Source: Orbilia blumenaviensis
Lineage: Eukaryota; Ascomycota; Orbiliomycetes; Orbiliales; Orbiliaceae
Assembly (NCBI GenBank): GCA_036872755.1
Contig: JAVHNS010000008.1
Location: 1,984,001 to 2,048,000 of the forward strand
Direction of reading: 5' to 3'
Length of the DNA stretch: 64,000 nt
The notes beneath the pieces are model-generated. The model ran no database searches, was not told the origin of the DNA, and was given only the letters and a program-made list of their open reading frames with translations. The position numbers and the translations under genes are program-made. Positions 58,492 to 64,000 of the stretch are shown piece after piece. Each line of letters starts with the position of its first letter. The stretch's first letter is position 1.

Positions 58492-61400
58492 TTATATCAT
58501 TCCCGCCGGAGCATTGTTAGGGAAGGGGTGGGGTGCTGCATTGAGTGGACGACCATCCGCTCCAAAGAAAGGCATCTGAGAGGGCATAGCAGGTCTATGT
58601 TTAGAACTGCTAGCGGCTCGCTCCCGAAGAGCGCCGCCATCACTCGCCGCCTTACGTAGGACGCGGGTTCTTTCGTTATCTGGGTCGCTTGTGCGCTGAC
58701 CTTGAATAGGCATCGCAGTTCCACGGGGCACCCTGGATGCGGATTCGTCAGAGCCAGATCGCTGTCTCACCTGAGGAGTATCGCTCAGGCCCGGAGGTAG
58801 AACCCTATGATAGACCTTTCCACCAGCATCAATGAGGTTTGAAACTGGCATCTGGGACGTCGTGTGAAGGAGAGTAGGTTCACCAATATCTGCCTTCCGA
58901 ATACGCATCTTTTTGCCGTCCCTCACGCTCGCCGCTGGGGCCCCCGTCTTTTGGAAAGCAGGGTTAGCGCCATCAGATCCAGTTAATTCCGCAAGCGTCT
59001 GGGCAATACCAGGCGAGGCAGTGAGTGGAGGCTTTGACATATTAGAGGGCACAGTTTGGGGTAGCTTGGGTGGAGAGGGTAGGCTCGATTGACTTGCGTT
59101 CTCCTGTTCGAACATTGCAATACTGGTAATCTTATGGGACTTGCTGTTGCTTCGGAAACGTCCCACGAAGCTGGAGGCCTGGGGAGAATCCTCGGTCGAA
59201 AATCTGGATTGAGATACCTCGGAAGGAATAGCCAAATTTCCTGGTCGTCGATCGCGGGCTGCTGACTCTGGGGCCTTTGCCTCGGCCCTCGACTGTGTCT
59301 CCTTTTGCTGTGCATGTTCCGTCTGCTTTCCTTTACTTGGTTGTGACTTCTTGTCAATATTTAAGGGCAAAGGAGCCGTTCCAGATGTGACGGTCGTCAT
59401 AACGCTGTTCAGATCATTGACACCCGGCATCCTAGGGGGTGGGCCTCTTTGTCTTCCGCGCAAGTCTTCTTCAGACGGCCTCTGTCGCATTCCTCCCTTA
59501 GATTGTGGAGGAGACCGATGCATAAAGTCGTTATGTGGTGGCTGTGCATTTGAGCGAGTTCTTGGGCGACCGCCTTGCTGAGGTGGTGGTCCGCCTCTCT
59601 GGTCTTGACGGTCATGAGGAGGTCGGAATTCGGATCGTCCCATTTGATCATATCCGCGGCTAGGGGGTGGGCTGCGATGCTGCATATGGGGTGGCATCCC
59701 TGGTCCTGGCGGACGCTGCCCTCCACGACCCTGCTCGACAAACTCGCGATGCATATTCGAAGCTGGCGGCATACCCGCTTCAATCGGTATATGGCCCGCC
59801 CCCTTTCTAGGTCCATTTTGAGGAGGAGCAGACATGGGCAAGAACGAACGTGGACCATTCGCGTGGCCTTGGCCATTGGGGCCGTGATGGGGGGGATAAG
59901 GACGCCCAGGTCCCGGAGGGCCTTGACCATACGGAGGGTGAGGCGCTCTCTGCCCAGGCATTGGTCCAGGGCCGCGGGAACGTCCGTCTGCATGTGGTTG
60001 GTGCATCTCAGGACGGCCTTGCATGGGACGATGTCTTTCCTCGGACCTGTCAAAACCTGATTCCTCTTCCTCTTCCCTGCGCCCAAACGACTCCTTCGAC
60101 TGATTCAGCAAAGGAGATATGCCAAGCATCTTTAGTGCCTTTGAATCTTCCTTTCCTGGCGTTGACGCAGGTGCGCTCTTCCCTTTAAGCATATTCCCGA
60201 GCATGCCTGGCTTAAGAATAGAATTTTTGGGGAGATCTTCAGTGCTATCAGCAAAACCGGGAGCAGGAGAGTTCCTACCACTATGCTCCTGCATCCGTTG
60301 TCGTATTACGCCTTTTCTCTCTTCAAGCTGGGTGAGCCATTCATCTCTATCATCATCACCAGTAGATAATGTATTATCCGAACGATTTCTTTCCATCGGG
60401 GTGCTCCTCAATGCGGCACCTAGTGGGTCTGGCTGAAGGCTTCTTTCCTCTGACTCTTTTTTCTTGAGTTCGGCGAGTGAGAATTTAGGTTTTGTTTCTT
60501 GAACCTCAGCATGAGAAGCGTCGGGTTGGAAAGGCGCTTCCTCGTCATAATCCGGATACTGGTTATCCCAGTTGGCCAATGCTTGTGCCAGTGATGGGGG
60601 CTCTGGGTGGGGCTCGGACACCTTTCCGTGCATTGAAGGCGCATATATAGAAGATATACCACTATCTGACCTCAAATGCTGGCGGATCATGTTGCTCAGG
60701 CCAGCATTGGGAGGAAGAGTTGGCGAATCACTGTCATGCAAGGGGGTCAAATCATGAGACGTTTGAGTTGGACTCTGGGTATTAAAGTGTTGCTTTTCCG
60801 AAGGGAATGCCGGAACGATATGTCTTTGGATTCGAGGGGGCGAGGAAGACGGGACATTGACGAGGGGTTGTTCGAAATGCATATACGGGTCATCGTCGTC
60901 ATCATAAACGGAGGATGCACCATCATTTATCTCTCTTTCGCTGTCCGATGCCTCATAAAAGGTGGTCTGGGGTCCTTGTTGAGGCGGTTGAGACAGTGCG
61001 GATACTGATGACCGCCTCGAGGTAGACTGGGTCACTTGTGTTTCGTTAAATGTGAATTCCGAGCCGCGGGAAATGCTTGGGCCGGCTGAGTACTTTTCCG
61101 TAAGGGGCGAGGGGGATGGCGTCGGACCAGCAACTGCGGCGAGAGGTTGACTATCGTGATATTCATCGCTCTCGGGCCGTGGGGTTGGCAACCCGTGGTT
61201 ATTGATGGCTGTTTCCAACCTCGGAGATATCATCTTTGCGGGGTCGCCCTGTTCGAACCCAAAAGAGAAGGGGACATCGTTCATTTGGGACTTCGAAGTT
61301 GTTAGAGCTGGTGATGATTCAGAGGTTCTCAAACTGGGAACCTGAGGCTTAGCGTGGCTTGAAGTATCGAGCCCGGCGCGTGGTTCTGGATCCTCGAGGC

Positions 61401-62439
61401 GAGGAGGCGAGAATGGCCTAGCAAACGAACGCATTGGCGGGGACATTGCTCTCCTCTTTTCGTCTTCCTCTGAGTAAGGATGAGGGCTTGTCGACCCGGC
61501 TCTCTTCTGGGCCATGATGGCTAATTTGTGGCTTTCGAGGTGGGTCTCCAGCATGTTTTGCTCTCTTTCGCTGTTATCCCGGTCCAGGGCTTGCTCGTAA
61601 ATCAACTTTCTAGGTTTGCTTGAGGTTGTTGAAGCCATTGCATTCACAATAGTATTTGGTGTAAAGTTGCGAGAGTTCGACGAGGTTGACGTTGCTGCCG
61701 TCGAGGATCGAGTAAGCGAAGTCGGCCCTGAATTTGTGGAAGATTGAGTGTTCCGATCGAGGTTGTAGTTTAAAGGGGGTGGGCTTTGGCTACGAGGAGA
61801 CTCTCGGTCAACAGTTGAACCTTTGCGAAACCCAGTCGGAGCTGGTAGGTCATCAGTATATAAAGCCCGTCCTCCGATCCTACCGCGTCCGATTGGGGAA
61901 AGAGGAGAATCTTCAACATCATCTGAACCTGCCCCGACGGCATTGACTCGAAACACTTTCTGCCTGCCACCAAACAAAACATTACCTTCCCCCTGTCTCG
62001 GTCTGTCCATAATACTACCAGAGTAGTCTTCCGTTTGAGCAGTTCTCCCAGGTAAATCAAATGAACCCTCGGCCCTTGACCCACTTCTAATTGATGCAAC
62101 TTCGGTTATGTCTGTCAAGCCTGCTGCAGTTGGTTTGGCGAATTCATCATCCTTGTCATCTTTGAAAAGGGTCCCAGAAGCAAGTGCCCCATAGCCCATC
62201 CCGCTGGTTCCTGGGCCTTCTTGGTCTTCCCCTTCTCTGAGAACACTGAACCGCTTTTCCAAATTAGGCATCATTAAGGATATTCGGAAATCATCGGTAG
62301 GTGGGAGTGCCTGTGTGAGATCGACTTGGGGTCTAGAGGCTGGTGGGGGTTGACTCTTGTTACGCTTAAAGGAACGGAGCTTATTTTGAACTTTGGGCTG
62401 CTCATCATCCCGGTGTTTTTTTGTGAGGAGTCGATGCAT
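58492..62439 (-). CDS. Large disordered fungal conserved protein
   Basis: A single long exon of 1315 aa from the Met at 62439 (MHRLLTKKHRDDEQP). The frame is open further to 62514, but the bases just before this Met have a CTAAC branch site and a pyrimidine-rich tract ending in AAG, so an intron probably ends there. The N-terminus LTQALPPTDDFRISLMMPNL followed by EKRFSVLREGED matches, as I recall, a conserved ascomycete family of unknown function. A central helix YEQALDRDNSEREQNMLETHL and repeated TQLEERKGVIRQRMQEH suggest short coiled coils. From about 780 to 1000 it is Pro/Gly/His-rich (GPGPMPGQRAPHPPYG). It ends with a Ser/Arg-rich part. No catalytic motif is seen. Confidence 0.7.
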   Translation of the reverse strand: MHRLLTKKHRDDEQPKVQNKLRSFKRNKSQPPPASRPQVDLTQALPPTDDFRISLMMPNLEKRFSVLREGEDQEGPGTSGMGYGALASGTLFKDDKDDEFAKPTAAGLTDITEVASIRSGSRAEGSFDLPGRTAQTEDYSGSIMDRPRQGEGNVLFGGRQKVFRVNAVGAGSDDVEDSPLSPIGRGRIGGRALYTDDLPAPTGFRKGSTVDRESPRSQSPPPLNYNLDRNTQSSTNSGPTSLTRSSTAATSTSSNSRNFTPNTIVNAMASTTSSKPRKLIYEQALDRDNSEREQNMLETHLESHKLAIMAQKRAGSTSPHPYSEEDEKRRAMSPPMRSFARPFSPPRLEDPEPRAGLDTSSHAKPQVPSLRTSESSPALTTSKSQMNDVPFSFGFEQGDPAKMISPRLETAINNHGLPTPRPESDEYHDSQPLAAVAGPTPSPSPLTEKYSAGPSISRGSEFTFNETQVTQSTSRRSSVSALSQPPQQGPQTTFYEASDSEREINDGASSVYDDDDDPYMHFEQPLVNVPSSSPPRIQRHIVPAFPSEKQHFNTQSPTQTSHDLTPLHDSDSPTLPPNAGLSNMIRQHLRSDSGISSIYAPSMHGKVSEPHPEPPSLAQALANWDNQYPDYDEEAPFQPDASHAEVQETKPKFSLAELKKKESEERSLQPDPLGAALRSTPMERNRSDNTLSTGDDDRDEWLTQLEERKGVIRQRMQEHSGRNSPAPGFADSTEDLPKNSILKPGMLGNMLKGKSAPASTPGKEDSKALKMLGISPLLNQSKESFGRREEEEESGFDRSEERHRPMQGRPEMHQPHADGRSRGPGPMPGQRAPHPPYGQGPPGPGRPYPPHHGPNGQGHANGPRSFLPMSAPPQNGPRKGAGHIPIEAGMPPASNMHREFVEQGRGGQRPPGPGMPPHMQHRSPPPSRGYDQMGRSEFRPPHDRQDQRGGPPPQQGGRPRTRSNAQPPHNDFMHRSPPQSKGGMRQRPSEEDLRGRQRGPPPRMPGVNDLNSVMTTVTSGTAPLPLNIDKKSQPSKGKQTEHAQQKETQSRAEAKAPESAARDRRPGNLAIPSEVSQSRFSTEDSPQASSFVGRFRSNSKSHKITSIAMFEQENASQSSLPSPPKLPQTVPSNMSKPPLTASPGIAQTLAELTGSDGANPAFQKTGAPAASVRDGKKMRIRKADIGEPTLLHTTSQMPVSNLIDAGGKVYHRVLPPGLSDTPQVRQRSGSDESASRVPRGTAMPIQGQRTSDPDNERTRVLRKAASDGGALRERAASSSKHRPAMPSQMPFFGADGRPLNAAPHPFPNNAPAGMI

Positions 62440-64000
62440 CTTGAATAGTTGGAAGAGAATGTAGAGGTTGTAGTTAGGATTAATGAATCCAGACAAAGGA
62501 TTTCTATTCGACACAGTCAGTCCTGGTGTATAGAAATAAATATTAATCGATTAACCTAGGAACCCCGCCATACCATGCAGTTACTTTTGTTAATTTAGAC
62601 GAAGTAAGGAGACATATGGTGGTTGTTTAAAAAGCCCTAACCGCTCAGCGGGATGGAATATCAAGAGGGGAAGAAGAGAGGTCAACGTATGATTAAGTAA
62701 GTAGGTTATGGTTATAGTTATAGCTGGATGAGAAGGAGAGGGATAAGTGAAGAAGTAAAAGGATAATAGCTCCAATCGATGGCCGTCGAGGCTATGATTT
62801 CGAAGACAGAGTGCTACTGCAGCTGTCTACGGCGACGATGGTGACGGTGGTGATAGTGGTGGAGTGGAATAAAGGAGGAAGAGGAATGGTAGTGATAGTA
62901 TTGGTAGAAGTATTTGCTGTCAGGCTACAGCGCCAGGGAAGTGTTTCGAGTTGTCCGCGTTGGAAATTCGGAGTGTCGTTGACCTGACCTGAGCCTCGGT
63001 GCAACAACGTCGACCACCACCTGCGATATCTCCTTTTTTCCCTCAATACAGTTGATATCCTCCACAACCGTCTACACCTGGCGATGATAATAATACCGTA
63101 ACCGGAAGTTATCTTTAGACCCTTCTGTCCAGATTCCTTTTTTATTACCCCGATAAGCTACCACGAATGGGCGACCTTGAAAAAAAACGAATGTCGGTGG
63201 TTTTCTTTAATTTTTGAATGAACCGCAAATAAACACAGGCCTAATGAGTGGCTACGCTAAGAGCGTGAGAGAGGAACAACAAAGGTCGAAGAAGTGTCGG
63301 GACTTCTAAGAGATGTAGAGACGCTTGGAATGAAAGGCAAAAGCGGGAAGGACGGATATTAAGGCTGGTTTGTTCTCAGACACTCTTCTTTCTGGTGAGC
63401 TTTGATATTGGCCTGGTTTGAAATTAAATCCACAAGCCGCAGGAACGGCTCAGGCACAGCAAAATGGAAGGGAAAAAAAGGACGACCCCATGCGCTCTGC
63501 AGGAAAAGAAACGACTTCCTCCCCACCTCAAAGCACCTGAGTGGAGCATGGATCGAATCCACCCAGTGGCTGCTGTCCATCCAAGGCCGTCCTTTGTGGT
63601 CAGTGACAGTCTGATCTCCTGCCCCGAACCCACCGGTCTAACCCATGTTCAAGGAAGTCCATCCGTTCTGAGGCAACACACAGGGATTCCTGTTCATTTC
63701 TTTTCATCTGACTGGCTGTTCAGGCGATGACAAGAACGGATATGGCAGAAATTCCAACGCTGATGGCGATTTCGCTGTCCCTCGTGGCATTTCACAATGT
63801 CTCTGCTGAAAAACTTCTGACCGAATATTGACAATTTTTGACCCGTTCACCGAGCGCGCTCATTCATTCATTCATTCATTTATTCATTGACTCGATTTTT
63901 TCATTCTACAAGAGTCCGGCTTGACAACGGGGTTCGAAAATCTCTCATTGAAGGCGCTTCGTGGTGGTCGTCGAATCTCGGTTGAAATATTGACCTCTGA
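62440..64000. other. Intergenic to window end, no gene seen
   Basis: Left part is the 5' flank (probable 5' UTR intron and promoter) of the giant protein gene. Frames at 62792-63067 and 63359-63730 show no motif. A CATT tetranucleotide repeat lies at 63861-63889. Confidence 0.5.
63861..63889. repeat. CATT tetranucleotide microsatellite
   Basis: About seven CATT units, one changed to TATT. Confidence 0.75.

Overview
This is nuclear DNA of a filamentous ascomycete. I infer Pezizomycotina from several things: short spliceosomal introns (about 50-160 bp, GT...AG, donors GTAAGT/GTATGT/GTGAGT), a fungal set of housekeeping genes, fungus-restricted families (DUF5672, 2EXR/DUF7730-like, DML1, GPI-anchored Ser/Thr/Pro-rich wall protein, cAMP-receptor-like GPCR), pyrimidine-rich promoters, and gene spacing near one per 3 kb. 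I cannot name the class or species from the sequence. No CRISPR, operon or convincing tRNA/rRNA gene is present.

Layout. 0-8 kb: the 3' part of maleylacetoacetate isomerase (maiA) and a complete fumarylacetoacetase (fahA), the last two enzymes of tyrosine/phenylalanine catabolism, separated by two tandem paralogues of an F-box-like family and one small hypothetical gene. 8.6-17 kb: a type II membrane DUF5672 glycosyltransferase-like protein, a seven-TM cAMP-receptor-like GPCR, and a small secreted-then-anchored Cys-rich membrane protein. 18-23.3 kb: the PITSLRE kinase CDK11, a mitochondrial ribosomal protein (mL50-like) and a class I DAHP synthase. 24-30.2 kb: a gene-poor stretch with GATA-containing hairpins and an AT-rich island, then two lineage-specific membrane proteins. 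30.8-40 kb: a secreted choice-of-anchor-B protein, SDA1 (60S biogenesis/export) and a GPI protein with a long Thr/Pro/Cys repeat. 41-51.5 kb: DML1 (mitochondrial inheritance), an HSPA12-like divergent Hsp70 with 11 exons, a coiled-coil hypothetical and an APH-fold kinase-like protein. 52-62.5 kb: a basic Ser/Pro-rich hypothetical, an acidic nucleolar-type protein with KTGxGSG repeats, mitochondrial-type holo-ACP synthase, and a giant disordered fungal protein. 62.5-64 kb shows no gene.

I rebuilt exon structures by hand. In nearly every multi-exon gene the exon lengths sum to a multiple of three and the joined protein matches the family, which is my main evidence for the coordinates; the small gene at 5.1-5.5 kb is the main exception. 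Genes are mostly independent. The only pathway links are maiA/fahA, and loosely DAHP synthase (aromatic synthesis).

I found no clearly new multi-gene system. The most interesting points are a 15-nt microexon that encodes the core of the ATP-phosphate loop of the Hsp70-like protein and could be skipped in frame, a pair of GATA-bearing hairpins with an apparent compensatory change, the F-box-like insertion inside the tyrosine-catabolism pair, and two repeat-built proteins.
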